Shown here piece after piece: positions 12,201-20,708 of a stretch of DNA of 35,815 nt. Source of the stretch: Methanobacteriota archaeon (lineage in GTDB: Archaea; Thermoplasmatota; Thermoplasmata; SG8-5); assembly GCA_013791785.1 (NCBI GenBank), contig VMTD01000102.1:1-35815 (forward strand). The letters are read 5' to 3'. The position numbers and the translations under genes were made by a program. Each line of letters opens with the position of its first letter. The stretch's first letter is position 1. Below the pieces are notes generated by a model, which was not told the origin of the DNA, searched no databases, and worked only from the letters and a program-made list of their open reading frames with translations.

Positions 12201-15200
12201 CTACGGGCGTGAATTCTACGGATGCATCCTCAATATAATACCCGTCCGGTATCGTTATTTCGCGGGTCTCGCCGATGGAGAGGTTGTACCAAGAATAGTT
12301 AGTCAATACCAGTACTGGCGCCGACACCAGCACGCGGCGGATTGTCACTCCGGGAGACGCGAAAAGTGTGATGTTTGCGTATGCAGTAATGTCCAGGCAA
12401 TCCACAATCGAGATCCACCTGATTCCAGGCTTGACCGTTGCCATACCGTTACCGGGTGCGGTCATGGTGACTGTGCCTTCACAGGTCGCATTGACCAGCA
12501 CCAGAATAGAGTAAGTTCCGTTTTGTAGTGGCGTGATTAACGAAACATTGTTCTGATTGTCAACGTAGAACCAGTACGTGCCGAAACTGGTCTCCGCGCT
12601 GTCATTGAGCCCGTCCCGGTCCGAGTCGAGGCTGTTGGGAGATGTCTCGTTCATACCCATCCACGAGTCCACCTTACCGTTCAGGCTCAGGTCCTCGCCT
12701 TCCCAGGGTTGACGGGCGCCATCTTTGGTTCCGTTGTTCCAGCCGTCAATCCATCCATCAGGAATGTCATCGAAATCGGTGTCGATTTTCGTGGGGTCGG
12801 TCGTCGTTCCATGGTCGGCATCGGAATGATTCAGGAACACGGACAGATTTGTGGCTTTTACACCAGTCATGTTATCGGTGACAATGTTGAGAGAGGTTGC
12901 GTTGTGATAATAAAGACCCACCTCCTGGCCGTCCCAGAGACCATCGCCGTCGAAGTCTGTGCTATTGGGACCGCTTGGTTTGGTTCCCAGCGCCAGTTCT
13001 CCCAAGTACAATGTCCCATCAATGAACGTCGAGTATCCGTCCAGCAATCCATCATCATCGGTGTCTATGTCGAGGGGGCATGTTTCCAGACTCAGCTCCC
13101 CTGTGCGGTTGGCACCATACCTGTCCGTGATGTTATACCCGTCCCAGAGTCCGTCTGCGTCCGTGTCATAAAGTACCATACTGGTGCCGAGATTATGCAT
13201 CTCATGGGAATCATTCAACCCATCGCCGTCCGAATCTATGTCAAGTGCATTTATCAGACCGTCGCCGTCCGTATCTATGTTCCAGTCTATTTCATCTCCA
13301 TCCAGGATGCCGTCACCATCCGTGTCCGGTATGAACAGATTCGCTTCGCCGGGGCCAGGAAGGCCGTTGCCGTTTGCGTCCTCCATGCCGTCTAAAAGCG
13401 CGTCACCATCGGAATCCCTGTTGAGGACGTTCGCATATTCAATCGTTTTATTCTCCGAAAGAGATATCCAGGCAAGATATTCCTGATTGTTTTTGGTGAA
13501 GCTCGTTATCGGGAAAGAGGAATTCGTTGCATTCGGTGAATAGCCCTTCGTGAAGTGCGACCACGAGGTGCTGTTGTATATGTAAAGGTCGCCATCTGGT
13601 GCAAATACAATCTCCAGGTCAATGCCGTTGGAGATATTCTGCATGATGGTTCCGCCCAATGTTGTCTGGTCATAATCAACGAAGAGGTAGGTTGTCAGTG
13701 TCCAGTTCAGCAAAGGCGAGGGAGCTTCTTCCCAGGCTGCCGTGTTGTTCATTGCTTCAACCCAGGTTTGGTTGCCGAACACCAGATTAACTGCGTTTGT
13801 CCTGAACAATACGCGAACCTCCTTTCCGTCCGGGAGGCCATCGCCGTCGCTGTCGCTATCCAAAGCATTGTGAAGTGTATCAAGGTCCGTATCTATCATT
13901 TCTCCTCCACCCAGCACCGTTATTTCCTCCCAGTCCCTGATGCCGTCGCTGTCCGTATCCGCATCTATCGGATTGGTCTCCCCGGCCTCGATTATTCCGT
14001 TTCCGTTGAGGTCCTCGCCAAGTCTTCCGCCGATTGTAGGCCCGTCCAGCAATCCGTCGCCATCGGAATCATTGTCCAACATCCCGATAAGTCCGTCACC
14101 GTCGATATCCTGGTACCAGAGCGGTTCGTGGCCGTCCTTGATGCCATCATTATCGGAATCCGGGTTCGTGGGGTATCCATCCAATTCGATTTCCCTTCCG
14201 TCCGGTACACCGTCGTCATCGGAGTCCGGGTTCGTGGGGTCGGTTCCTATACTACGTTCATACCCATCCTTCAATCCGTCCCCATCCGTATCCATCTTTG
14301 TCGGGTCGGAACCTATGTAAAGTTCCATATTCCTGTAACCGGCCGCCGGACGCAACAGATCCGGGGACACGCTTTCAAGAGTGGCATTATATTGGGCGCA
14401 AACCCCGGAAAGCTCTCCGGTGCGCCGGGAGCCGGCTTTCCAGATATAAATCGTGGTATAATCCACGCCCGAATATCCGCCGACCTTGAACACAATGTCC
14501 TTCTTCACAGGGTTCCACCATGTGCTCTGGCCGCGCCTCATCCTGGCTTCTCCGAATGAATATGATTGCTCCCCGCCTGAAGAGATGCTCACGTTATCCT
14601 TGCCCGAATCAGGTGCGCTTATAACGAGCCAGTACATTCTTTGCGGTTTGAGGAGAACCGGGGATACCATTACTTGTGTCAGGTTCCCGCTTACGATGGG
14701 GAAGAGAGATATGTTCGCGGTGCCAGTGGTTACTATTATGCTAGATGGCTTATTGAGATTGTCCTCTCTGATTTCAACATTCAGTGTGCCGTTCACGCTC
14801 GCATTCTTTCTATAAACTCCAAGTGCGATTTTGGAAACCACAGGTTCCGGGCCGGAGACGCTGAACGACTGGGCAATAATATTATCTGTTCCAAAAGATA
14901 TATTGCTGCTTGCAGTTGCTTGAGAAGTGTGATTTAATTCATTTCCGACAGGTTCCCACCTTGCCAATATTACTCCTCCGTCATCGAATGCTTTCACCTC
15001 GACAACCTGCGTGGAATCGCCGCTACCCGCATATTGCTGGTCAAATGTGTTATTGGAATGGCTGAACATGTATCTGGTTGGGATGGTACCAATTTGTGCG
15101 TCAATCCAGGTGTTTGGCTGCCCATAACCGGAGGAGGATATCGCCCCTTCTGTGGCATTGGTTCTTAATTTTACGCTGATTGTTTCATTGTTATCTTCTA

Positions 15201-18200
15201 TGCCATCACCATCTGTATCTTTGATTGTCGGATATGTGCCCAAAACATATTCCTGAGCATTCTTAAGCCCGTCTCCGTCTTTATCCGAGTCTTTATCAGA
15301 GGGGGTTGTAGGGGATAATCCATATCCATCTTCCCAGCCATCTGGCATTGTGTCGTTATCAGTGTCCCATTTTATTGGGTCATAACGCATTTCATATTCG
15401 AAACCGTCTTCCAGTTCGTCTCTGTCCGTATCATTTGAACGGGAGTTGGTGCCCAACGATTGCTCTCCCAGATAGTATAATGTTTCATCAATCACTTCTG
15501 TTATAACTTCTAAAGAATCATAGTATTTCCTTTGTAGTTCACTTAAAGTGGAAGCATTCACATTAAACCCGTCGAGTAATCGGTCTTCGTCCGTATCCGG
15601 TTTTGCAGGATGGGTACCATATCCAGAAACTTCCTCACCATCGAGAAGCCCGTCCCCGTCAGAATCCGTGGACCAGGGATTGGAACCCAGCTTGGTCTCA
15701 TTGCCATCGGAAAGACCGTCGCCGTCCATATCCGGGTCGAACGGGTCCAGCCAGCGTTTGGACACGATTATCGAGGTTATTGTACTGGTTGTGTTTAATG
15801 CTTGAGTTGCATCAAAAGTTGCAAAATAACTTCCAGGAGTCAGATTAAGATAAACGATATAGTATCTTGAGGATGTGATGTTGACGAACTGGAGATTGGT
15901 AAGGTTGGATGAGAGAATTGCACAATTTGTGTTATTTTTGGTTTTATAAATGACATCCAAACTATTCGAAATTTTTAGAACATTATCGGAAACAATCTCA
16001 TTCGCCAGGAACTCAGCCTTTACCTCCTGCGGATTGTTCGAGGCAAAGAATATCCCCATGGTCAAATACTCCTCATAATAACTTGCATCGAAATTGGTTG
16101 TGGTTACCTCGGTTGTTATCTTGACAGAGTATTCACCAGGCAAGGAGATGTCGAACCATTGGGTTCTGGATGCAATATCCTTCTTGAATATCGGGATGAA
16201 CTGGCCGGCCTCTTCGAAATCATTGAGACCGTCCTCATCGTAATCCGCAACAGTCGGCATGGTATTCAGATATACCTCAGCCCCGTCCGGGAGGCTGTCA
16301 TTATCCCAGTCCTGGCACTTCACACGTTCCCAGACCTCAGGCCAGGAGAGTTGCTCGATGGTGTACCAATAAACCGCTTCTGCCGAATCCCAGAAATTAT
16401 CTCCATCCGTGTCATAGGTCCATATGCCAAGTTCAGATTGGCTCTTCATTTTGTCGCTTAGGAATATGTCGTAGGTGTTGGCTTGATTGGGATCAGTTCC
16501 TTGTTTCAGATAAGTAATAGTTGACAATGTGATTTTGAAATATGTTCTTCCGTCAAAATTCTCGGGATTTGCCGCGAGCCATAATTCTGAAAAACCATTT
16601 TTGTTGAATATACCTGAATAGGATATGTCAATATCGACCCAGTTATCGGTCAATGTTCCAATATCTGTCATCTGATTTAATGTGGTATTATTTAATCCAT
16701 TACTAAGAATGCCAGCTAATTTAAGGGCATTCTGAAGGAGCGGTGCGGTTGTGGAGTTGACATGTGCTGTGCCATTCAAGAATACCATGTAATTGCTGTC
16801 CGAAGGATAATCCGAGATATTCAGGTATGTTTCAGATGAGGGGGAGAAGAATTTTTTGTTAATAGGTATGGTTTCCAACATCCAATAATTGAAAATCTCT
16901 TCATTATCTCTTAATCCATCATAATCAGAATCGGGGTTTATCGGAGAAGTACCGTAATATTGTTCCACGCTGTTTACTAAGCCATCTCCGTCCGGGTCTT
17001 CTTCCGGGGCATTTGCAGCATTTGGCCCCAAACCGTACTCTGTTTCCCAGAGATCAAACAGCCCGTCATTGTCTGAGTCAAGAAGAGATGCGTCAGCAGC
17101 GGTGAATACACTTAAGCTATGAACCTTCGCCCAAACAGTGTTTGTTTCCAGTTCCACACCGGTCGTGTCACCGATTGACGGATTGGCACATATTTGCCAT
17201 GAACTGCCATCAAAATGATATAATCTCAAGGCGGCTTCATTAATGTTCGTCGGTAAGGTTGCTGGGTTGTATTTGATTTTAATGTATGCGGTCAGCGCTC
17301 CTTCTGCATTTATATCGTAATATTCTCCGGTAGAATGTGCCAGGGGTATCGAAGGAACAACTGAGGTGACTGTTGGTGCCGTGGTATTGTCATCTTCATA
17401 ATCTATGAGAACCGACACCGAACCGTCCGGTGCCGTATATGACGCGTCGCCGCTGATGGACGTATTATCATTCAGGTCAAATTCTGTGGGGTGAATATCA
17501 TTCTGGTCAACGATGCCATCATTGTCGAAGTCAACGCGGATGTAATAATTGACTCCGCAACCGAATTGATATACCGTGACCTGCAAGAATTCCGAAGTGA
17601 TTTCCAATTTCATGTCGGTTGCGGATATCTGGGGCATAGATGCAATATATTTCGGTTCCTGCCAGGTAACTCCATCAACCGACGTAGTGTAGAAAAGTTG
17701 CTTGGGGCATGTATTGGAGAGCCAGGCAACATATATGATATTTGAATGTGGGTCGACGCATAATCGGGGGACAAGTCCATCATTTGTGATTATGACTTCT
17801 TCCGACCACTGGTCATCAATCACCATGTTATTTGCATAAACCACTGTTTTGTTACCCCCGAAAACTCCGATTGCATGAACAATCCCTTTACCATCAATGC
17901 CATAGGAGTGATAATCTTTAACATCAGGGTTTATCGCTTGCGGTTGTGAAGACAAGGACTGGATGGTGATTGTTGCTTGACTTGTGAGTCCATTATGGTC
18001 CGCTACAATAAGAGTGACTTCATGAGTTCCATGATGCATGAATGTATAATTGAATTTTGGTGCGATTGACAAAACATCATCTATATTCCAAAGGGTGGTC
18101 CTAATTCCATCATCTATATCTGTCGATAAATGGGAGTCAAAAGTATAGCTAGGGCATAATTGTGAAATTTGTTCGATGTAAGGGTCTAGATTCAATGAGT

Positions 18201-20703
18201 CCTCATAAGTTTCTCCTTGATTGATTTTTTTATTGATGACATAGGTTCTGACCTGATTATCCAACTGTATTCGTATTTTCAGTTGCATATTAGTTTTACT
18301 GTGGCCAGTAGCTGATATATTCAACGAATAGGAGTGACCTAAATGACATACTAATTCAATTGTCGCTTCATCATTATCGGCATCCAACGATGTTTGAGAT
18401 ATTATCACCCCCTCCTCAAGAAGTGAAAAATCAACATCCACATCTCCTTGATTTAGTTCATAAGTGATTGAATATGATTGATACACATCGATAATAGCAA
18501 CTGGAGGTTGGTTGACAAATATCGAGTGCTCGATTTTGGCAATAAGACCATTGTCAAGGTTTGTGTCTGAATCCACGGTTGCCACCATCGTATGGTACCC
18601 GAGTTCGGCAATCCAGGTGATTGAGAATGTCTTGGTTGTATGGGCCGGGAAACAAGCGACCGGTATGCTCGCAATCAATGTTGGTTCTGACAAAATGTAA
18701 AAATTAACAAACACGTTGAAAAGGTCTCCATCCCCATCATTCGAGAAGGTTGCACTTAGGGTAACCTCTTCTCCGGCTGTCGGAGAATTCAACTCACTTG
18801 AGACATCCGCATTCGAACCGTTTATTGCTGCAGAACCGGCGTTGAGATAGTAAATCTCAGAATTCCCATTCCTGTAATCCTGCCATACAACATGGATGCA
18901 GCCGTTTCTGTCTACTGAGAGGTCGGGATTGACGCTATCTGTTATCACATCGGTCAGGTATAGTTCCGGCGTCATGAATGCTCCAGACTCTTCCATGGCT
19001 CGGTATTTTACAGTACCCTCTGCCGGTTGTTCGCCTTGATATTCCTCTACTTCAGTCCAAACCGCATGAAGTGTACCATTGTCATCCAACGCGCCATTTG
19101 GTAATATTGCATTCCTTTGAGATATGGTCACCTGAGCATCGTCACTCCATGTAATGCCTTCGTCTTCAGAATATTTTTGATATATTTGGTATGAGCCAGA
19201 CCGCGCATCACTCCATAGTAACATCAACCGAGTTTCGTTCCTGATAAGCTGCATTTGTCCGAGCCATATGCCACCAGTGTCCGGTTCCCCTGTGTATTGT
19301 GTTAATATTATCGGTTCCTCCCAATTCGTACCATTGTCCAGGCTGAGCCAGTAATAAATATTCTTACTATCGAAATCTGCAATTGCCACGTAAACTGAAC
19401 CATTGTTGACTTCAATATCAGGTATGCCAGCAAACTCACCACCGTTGGGATTGGCAAAGATGTATTGACTCACCTCAGTCATGCTTGTATTGGCCATCAC
19501 TAATTTAATGTACATGTAGATGTCAGGGCCACCTATTCTAAAGCTTCTATGTGCCAGATATATTTTGCTTCCATCAATTACTAAACTTGGATCCCATGCT
19601 GCAGCGCATGTATAAGGTTCGCTCCATGATGTCCCCCCATCCAAACTGCAAATTACATAAACGTATGAACCACTTTCCCAAGCAATAACCAATGATGTCC
19701 CGTCTGCATCAAATACAACATCCCCGATTGCTCCATTGAAACCCCACAGATATGATTCATTGGACCACGTAACTCCGAAATCATCACTTTTTTTGAATAA
19801 TACCAGGTCATCTCCGTCAATATTTTCCTTCCAAGTCACATATATTTCCCCATTATCCCCAGTCGCCACTTCTGGGGAATAGGAATCGTAAGTTACATTT
19901 GTCAATCGGATATTCGGTCTATTTAACCAGTTATTATATAACACTGGGTTCCAGGATTGCCCAATAAATGAACTTGTAAGATTTAGAGTGAATTGTGAAG
20001 GAATTTTACTGCGAAGAACTATTCCGTCCGTTTCTGGTGGAAGGTTCAGAGGAAATATGGGGTCTGGCATTCGGTCATCGTTCAAAACATCGAATATCGA
20101 AATAGAACCCTTGGTCATTGAGAAAAAGGGCATTTCCACATCAGTATCCAATGAAATGGAATGATTTAACCCAGGGGCAAAGCTGAGTCTAGCTTCGTAT
20201 GGGTAATATTTCTCTTCGTCGGTCAAAGCACTGGCATTGAATCGGCCAGGAACGGTAGTGCCATGAACAAAACAGTCATCCTCTATCGAGAAGGATTCAC
20301 CAGCTGGCAGATTGAAGGCTTCCAGGGTAATATCAGCTAGTGGATTAATTGTATTCGTTAAATTATTATGAGTCCAGTTCAGAGATATGATAACATAGTT
20401 GATACCAGAAGGGAAAAACCCTGCTCCAAGACCAATCTTGGTAAGGTCATAATCGGTTTCCGATCCACTATCGAGTTTCAATACGATTGAAATATTGGCG
20501 GATATGTTATTGAATATCAAGTTAAACTCACCATTTCCGCTACGAGAAATTGGTCCGAACGGGCAATTATTCACATCAATTACTACGGGGTCTGAATTCG
20601 CCAATACGCCCTGCGCGGCACTCAGCAGTAAAACAGCCACTGCGAAAACCGCAAAATAGACACCGTTCGTCCTCATTTCCTTCCAGGATTTCTTTATTAA
20701 CAA
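3286..20703 (-). CDS. Giant secreted, membrane-anchored TSP3/LamG/PKD repeat protein (5805 aa)
   Basis: One intact frame of 5805 codons. The start is TTG at 20703, fixed by a strong GGAGGAGGG five bases upstream. The N-terminus (MLIKKSWKEMRTNG, then a hydrophobic run ending AQGVLA) is a signal peptide. Approximate order: propeller/BNR-like sheets with VYVAW-type strands (265-620); CARDB-like (620-730); PKD interrupted by an insert (730-915); second propeller-like stretch (915-1050); then about 57 DxDxDG TSP3 motifs to about 5300. Between these lie two LamG domains (about 2850-3030 and 3250-3430), three further jelly-roll modules (about 3695-3865, 3900-4055, 4215-4400), an Ig-like region (about 5385-5500), an amphipathic helix and 5-6 membrane helices (5560-5805). 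TSP3 repeats bind calcium and form stiff rods; LamG/concanavalin folds usually bind glycans or proteins. Likely a surface adhesin or S-layer-associated stalk. That role is inferred. Confidence 0.9.
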   Translation of the reverse strand: MLIKKSWKEMRTNGVYFAVFAVAVLLLSAAQGVLANSDPVVIDVNNCPFGPISRSGNGEFNLIFNNISANISIVLKLDSGSETDYDLTKIGLGAGFFPSGINYVIISLNWTHNNLTNTINPLADITLEAFNLPAGESFSIEDDCFVHGTTVPGRFNASALTDEEKYYPYEARLSFAPGLNHSISLDTDVEMPFFSMTKGSISIFDVLNDDRMPDPIFPLNLPPETDGIVLRSKIPSQFTLNLTSSFIGQSWNPVLYNNWLNRPNIRLTNVTYDSYSPEVATGDNGEIYVTWKENIDGDDLVLFKKSDDFGVTWSNESYLWGFNGAIGDVVFDADGTSLVIAWESGSYVYVICSLDGGTSWSEPYTCAAAWDPSLVIDGSKIYLAHRSFRIGGPDIYMYIKLVMANTSMTEVSQYIFANPNGGEFAGIPDIEVNNGSVYVAIADFDSKNIYYWLSLDNGTNWEEPIILTQYTGEPDTGGIWLGQMQLIRNETRLMLLWSDARSGSYQIYQKYSEDEGITWSDDAQVTISQRNAILPNGALDDNGTLHAVWTEVEEYQGEQPAEGTVKYRAMEESGAFMTPELYLTDVITDSVNPDLSVDRNGCIHVVWQDYRNGNSEIYYLNAGSAAINGSNADVSSELNSPTAGEEVTLSATFSNDGDGDLFNVFVNFYILSEPTLIASIPVACFPAHTTKTFSITWIAELGYHTMVATVDSDTNLDNGLIAKIEHSIFVNQPPVAIIDVYQSYSITYELNQGDVDVDFSLLEEGVIISQTSLDADNDEATIELVCHLGHSYSLNISATGHSKTNMQLKIRIQLDNQVRTYVINKKINQGETYEDSLNLDPYIEQISQLCPSYTFDSHLSTDIDDGIRTTLWNIDDVLSIAPKFNYTFMHHGTHEVTLIVADHNGLTSQATITIQSLSSQPQAINPDVKDYHSYGIDGKGIVHAIGVFGGNKTVVYANNMVIDDQWSEEVIITNDGLVPRLCVDPHSNIIYVAWLSNTCPKQLFYTTSVDGVTWQEPKYIASMPQISATDMKLEITSEFLQVTVYQFGCGVNYYIRVDFDNDGIVDQNDIHPTEFDLNDNTSISGDASYTAPDGSVSVLIDYEDDNTTAPTVTSVVPSIPLAHSTGEYYDINAEGALTAYIKIKYNPATLPTNINEAALRLYHFDGSSWQICANPSIGDTTGVELETNTVWAKVHSLSVFTAADASLLDSDNDGLFDLWETEYGLGPNAANAPEEDPDGDGLVNSVEQYYGTSPINPDSDYDGLRDNEEIFNYWMLETIPINKKFFSPSSETYLNISDYPSDSNYMVFLNGTAHVNSTTAPLLQNALKLAGILSNGLNNTTLNQMTDIGTLTDNWVDIDISYSGIFNKNGFSELWLAANPENFDGRTYFKITLSTITYLKQGTDPNQANTYDIFLSDKMKSQSELGIWTYDTDGDNFWDSAEAVYWYTIEQLSWPEVWERVKCQDWDNDSLPDGAEVYLNTMPTVADYDEDGLNDFEEAGQFIPIFKKDIASRTQWFDISLPGEYSVKITTEVTTTNFDASYYEEYLTMGIFFASNNPQEVKAEFLANEIVSDNVLKISNSLDVIYKTKNNTNCAILSSNLTNLQFVNITSSRYYIVYLNLTPGSYFATFDATQALNTTSTITSIIVSKRWLDPFDPDMDGDGLSDGNETKLGSNPWSTDSDGDGLLDGEEVSGYGTHPAKPDTDEDRLLDGFNVNASTLSELQRKYYDSLEVITEVIDETLYYLGEQSLGTNSRSNDTDRDELEDGFEYEMRYDPIKWDTDNDTMPDGWEDGYGLSPTTPSDKDSDKDGDGLKNAQEYVLGTYPTIKDTDGDGIEDNNETISVKLRTNATEGAISSSGYGQPNTWIDAQIGTIPTRYMFSHSNNTFDQQYAGSGDSTQVVEVKAFDDGGVILARWEPVGNELNHTSQATASSNISFGTDNIIAQSFSVSGPEPVVSKIALGVYRKNASVNGTLNVEIREDNLNKPSSIIVTTGTANISLFPIVSGNLTQVMVSPVLLKPQRMYWLVISAPDSGKDNVSISSGGEQSYSFGEARMRRGQSTWWNPVKKDIVFKVGGYSGVDYTTIYIWKAGSRRTGELSGVCAQYNATLESVSPDLLRPAAGYRNMELYIGSDPTKMDTDGDGLKDGYERSIGTDPTNPDSDDDGVPDGREIELDGYPTNPDSDNDGIKDGHEPLWYQDIDGDGLIGMLDNDSDGDGLLDGPTIGGRLGEDLNGNGIIEAGETNPIDADTDSDGIRDWEEITVLGGGEMIDTDLDTLHNALDSDSDGDGLPDGKEVRVLFRTNAVNLVFGNQTWVEAMNNTAAWEEAPSPLLNWTLTTYLFVDYDQTTLGGTIMQNISNGIDLEIVFAPDGDLYIYNSTSWSHFTKGYSPNATNSSFPITSFTKNNQEYLAWISLSENKTIEYANVLNRDSDGDALLDGMEDANGNGLPGPGEANLFIPDTDGDGILDGDEIDWNIDTDGDGLINALDIDSDGDGLNDSHEMHNLGTSMVLYDTDADGLWDGYNITDRYGANRTGELSLETCPLDIDTDDDGLLDGYSTFIDGTLYLGELALGTKPSGPNSTDFDGDGLWDGQEVGLYYHNATSLNIVTDNMTGVKATNLSVFLNHSDADHGTTTDPTKIDTDFDDIPDGWIDGWNNGTKDGARQPWEGEDLSLNGKVDSWMGMNETSPNSLDSDRDGLNDSAETSFGTYWFYVDNQNNVSLITPLQNGTYSILVLVNATCEGTVTMTAPGNGMATVKPGIRWISIVDCLDITAYANITLFASPGVTIRRVLVSAPVLVLTNYSWYNLSIGETREITIPDGYYIEDASVEFTPVGRHDGNISGATWSSGKVGNAMVFDGVDDFVEIGDATSLNPTNALTIELWVNTSSTSTPAGWIPFVQKAFTSQVTPHYQYAVGYSGSYNNSYKLRFGVSINGIVQELETMQDSFIPDGRWHHIVATYNGTVLKIYLDGTEMANRTVTGNIDVFSTNLTIGGTPTFAGSNYHYNGLLDEVRILNRALTPEEIFQDYNATGRYPIRSNTTAWYTFDEANRSSPNTIYDLSGFNNLGTTYNVATIIPGGTVEVAFDNWQPIYGTLIDSTGTLGDNDDNIMTIRSKTYLENIKVWDDNTGTWTFVEVTRYRLGYIWKIAAPLNVDGIAENFRILLRGMSPDGVSIPFSWSKDGTNYNSLFSLSEISETEKISSYLTGIINGDTIYIKAIKSGEANSFDLSVDRLVIVYDRWTPTYSEGGCKVAVNGAALNFDSSDDYVSITGLTLPTEPNTKVTVEFWMYWKGGNNQMPFGWNTYDLWLYNNAFGFNSGAGDIYGISSIGLANRWVHVVAIFNNGDIKLSLLYIDSELQELSQMEGASIASMLVSSTCKISGWNNDNGYKFGGSIDEFRILNRSLSATEIMEDYNATGKYPMRNGTVVWYHFDEGENTTAKDSNYVQDLTLSIGNETVPIWANYGAFTETVTAEFMEDYFNQQVNKTTGVLSLSFGALYGGMLGYVIVYLRLAPIRTCPTAKDTDEDELTDWYEVNFYGTNPLSWDTDDDMLSDYWEIMGPTGTNPAMRDTDHDGLWDGFQDLNGNGIFDPCTEVGEDVNQNYVQDWDETHPRDPDTDNDGLVDGVERIPGVMWFEAENYSANSIYDPEANGDFATGNVYLPAIGDSNLLPVLEDGLWKLNVRVKGNYLDTPENALFYEDFSSGINGWQKYGFATASDGYLYLSGNSSNASWVYYPLPTQPSRNDYIVSFDYYWPPASPMSNFIVFGSYDGAEYDDIYIQQTNDKLYCYPDSAPFATISADFWHHFDLYMVSDGTYRIYIDERLVKSGIQINTGRMVRIGYIGDVSDNSAYYGSAFWDNFKIVESESVKIILTTSVEAKNETMDSAEDWELISPGNGAYAVINNGILEIFDNLTTDYARARPSTVTPIYYPEFVVSFNFRPGTGIIPANSFRIATLPFIVVFLEKNADEFLANVGGVYSILGSDANLWHLFQFYYYSNGTWLGYVDGECNWHGSWTVTISNMQVTFGSYPGFTTTSKLALGHGYWDDLVIINTVKSSKIEPLTTEYEWFSTPSFGTTTNRRWGIEIKGLSAGQLLVDRWMLANVPNGTMISDPLTWDTDADGLSDGQERGTYRCNPMVRDTDNDGLLDGIEAMPKVGTDPWNPDTEYDYLVDGDGAEIQVIFRTNATANSDGSLIFYKVGTWIAIPKLVEIHTITFADDFSSSLAQWTVGSGTYPYASWSILNGGLWQGAPNAGNTNIYTQAFDNDYSEDSVIEISWTMSGGQNIHCGIYIFASDPTQTNRGNAYFIWQAPAGLVLHKIENNIELPRSALFAILSTHATYNYLVRFDVKDRMLCIYRDGAFIGSWQDSPSSQTYRGRYLSFRTELSYMSADNVKVYTVGYIPMKQSNTLQAFTFVGTIPRSSITTQLGSPIYYKTPDNLMMYCNRASPPNVIWIENGPVCYEYRSSTISNYEPSYRPVLSYALADQEVYRNCAKTADADGDGIIDGLESAYGCSSRDRDSDDDGLADGYELFVLGTNPGKIDTDGDGVQDGTENGVTADMVQSGYWNSEVNMFIYGTNMNIFVPDSDPTKTTNPLLKDTDGDGLWDGWDGTNGEDIPTVRGQWGDGKVSDDTRESDPTNADSDGDMLKDGIDPAKRDADYDDDGLWDGPSVGNYTGEIVYGTLAYHADINKARDYDGDGLWDGQEVGLTSTKVKLNSAAYHGYTVWYTNPAQFKVDMDSATTTDPRNPDSDYDGLNDSQEEYTLVNGKRDPGETDPNNPDTDGDGLKDGYERNTLSTDPLDMDTDDDGLLDGPTLVIKGKRYIGEMQYSTDPTGVNSDKDGDLLPDHMEVGLYYITSEDKNILLDGENGVKATDYDKLPGERTSGKWGCWNDRGALRTRPDLNDTDLDGVLDKEEIDWGMDPCADDRGMDSDKDGLMNLVEYEYNRNHTTPGNPVFSAASTDTDADGIPDKVEHDFALAHESETDFDPLDPINGTGDYDHDGLANYDEMYTYPTNWTLADTDGDTLSDGTEFAMGTDPLDPDTDRDKILDGAEPKVVYRTNAIDIEGVPDFGNAWIALDDTGWTDNVWTLNGYIPASPCKVIHGENVSVAVDHIGSTPEGYNISKTASGISIIVNKTLNYTTGTWQIIEYKFQAGAGAILDSAPSQWFAINGTEVYGGLSPTSNDTDGDGLYDGPNVDYTYTLDKKNHQGEESVGTDPLNPDTDGDSANDGQELFGYDLVWMSINPDGTVKEHYVNGTTSDPLDAFNYGYDSRKGWSEYRDLDTDGISDYNETHYGDIYPAIVDWANQKRAEWVLEYPVWNNTWGRNSPYAFVWDIVSGDEDEIVIDLPTPLADITKGDFRKAHPEPQEFNATEYLSNQFNPFVKENNPPMITNVVIDTKESWGWTWYGYVCEHAWAEIDVSILDVAPYNLWIGVTDRGTYLFFSGSGGQYAQVHHAVIDLDYWGDVAAEYYVNVTAWDTAGNIAYYEKEVAGFFGGIMNFLEGVWNEMCNQFAQAWEKLKEAVNILYNIMVEAIMKIFRPLFEQVNTTVNNFFNGLLNLLGSSSDSSSTKMPPEHNILSSSNIMEINTIFDTGTAKNLADYVLGSQFMIVLFLILTGLEQFEKISRCNPLVWAVAIIIISLFILFMIKIINNMNEFVSPANGDRTYVPACTNLPEPENSVINAAIDVAGIMVAIQSFFLAKDKGKSGSGVNDLAWGIALAFASAMLSFASIASLNDFNPLAATLLLFGSIVILLTSTYYLIKGGLAEAFTAPFTFIFGLIGYSWSVIQIFFSYYELVNYINVYGW
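4800..17550 (-). repeat. Thrombospondin type-3 repeat coding array
   Basis: Degenerate DNA repeats encode the motif D-(T/S)-D-x-D-G-(L/I)-x-D, often followed by GxE...GTDP.NPD. By eye I count about 57 copies in the giant protein, interrupted by beta-sandwich modules. This is a protein repeat with varied codons. It is neither a CRISPR array nor an exact DNA tandem repeat. The block is GC-rich compared with the membrane tail and the LamG parts. Confidence 0.85.
8000..12200 (-). repeat. LamG/jelly-roll module block inside the giant gene
   Basis: Five concanavalin-like modules lie between blocks of TSP3 repeats. The two LamG copies end alike: (E)xRILNR(A/S)L(T/S)..EI..DYNATG(R/K)YP(I/M)R, then W(Y)xFDE. 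The first spans about 12160-11590 and the second about 10960-10400. Three related modules with WHHF/WHLF and DNFKI/DDLVI-type strands follow, at about 9620-9110, 9000-8540 and 8050-7510. The block is more AT-rich than the flanking TSP3 code, which suggests separate evolutionary input or different codon constraint. The coordinates are approximate and were read from the translation. Confidence 0.7.
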
Positions 20704-20708
20704 AATAA

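Noticed and set aside
13555-14559. 334-codon open frame on the plus strand opposite the giant gene
   Set aside because: Antisense frame kept open by the repeated GAC/GGC-rich TSP3 codons; the product is valine/isoleucine-rich with no family features and no ribosome site.
4800-17550. CRISPR-like or tandem DNA repeat
   Set aside because: The repeated GTC-CGG/GTC-ATC pattern is degenerate and irregularly spaced, and it translates to DxDxDG protein repeats; there are no constant repeats with unique spacers.
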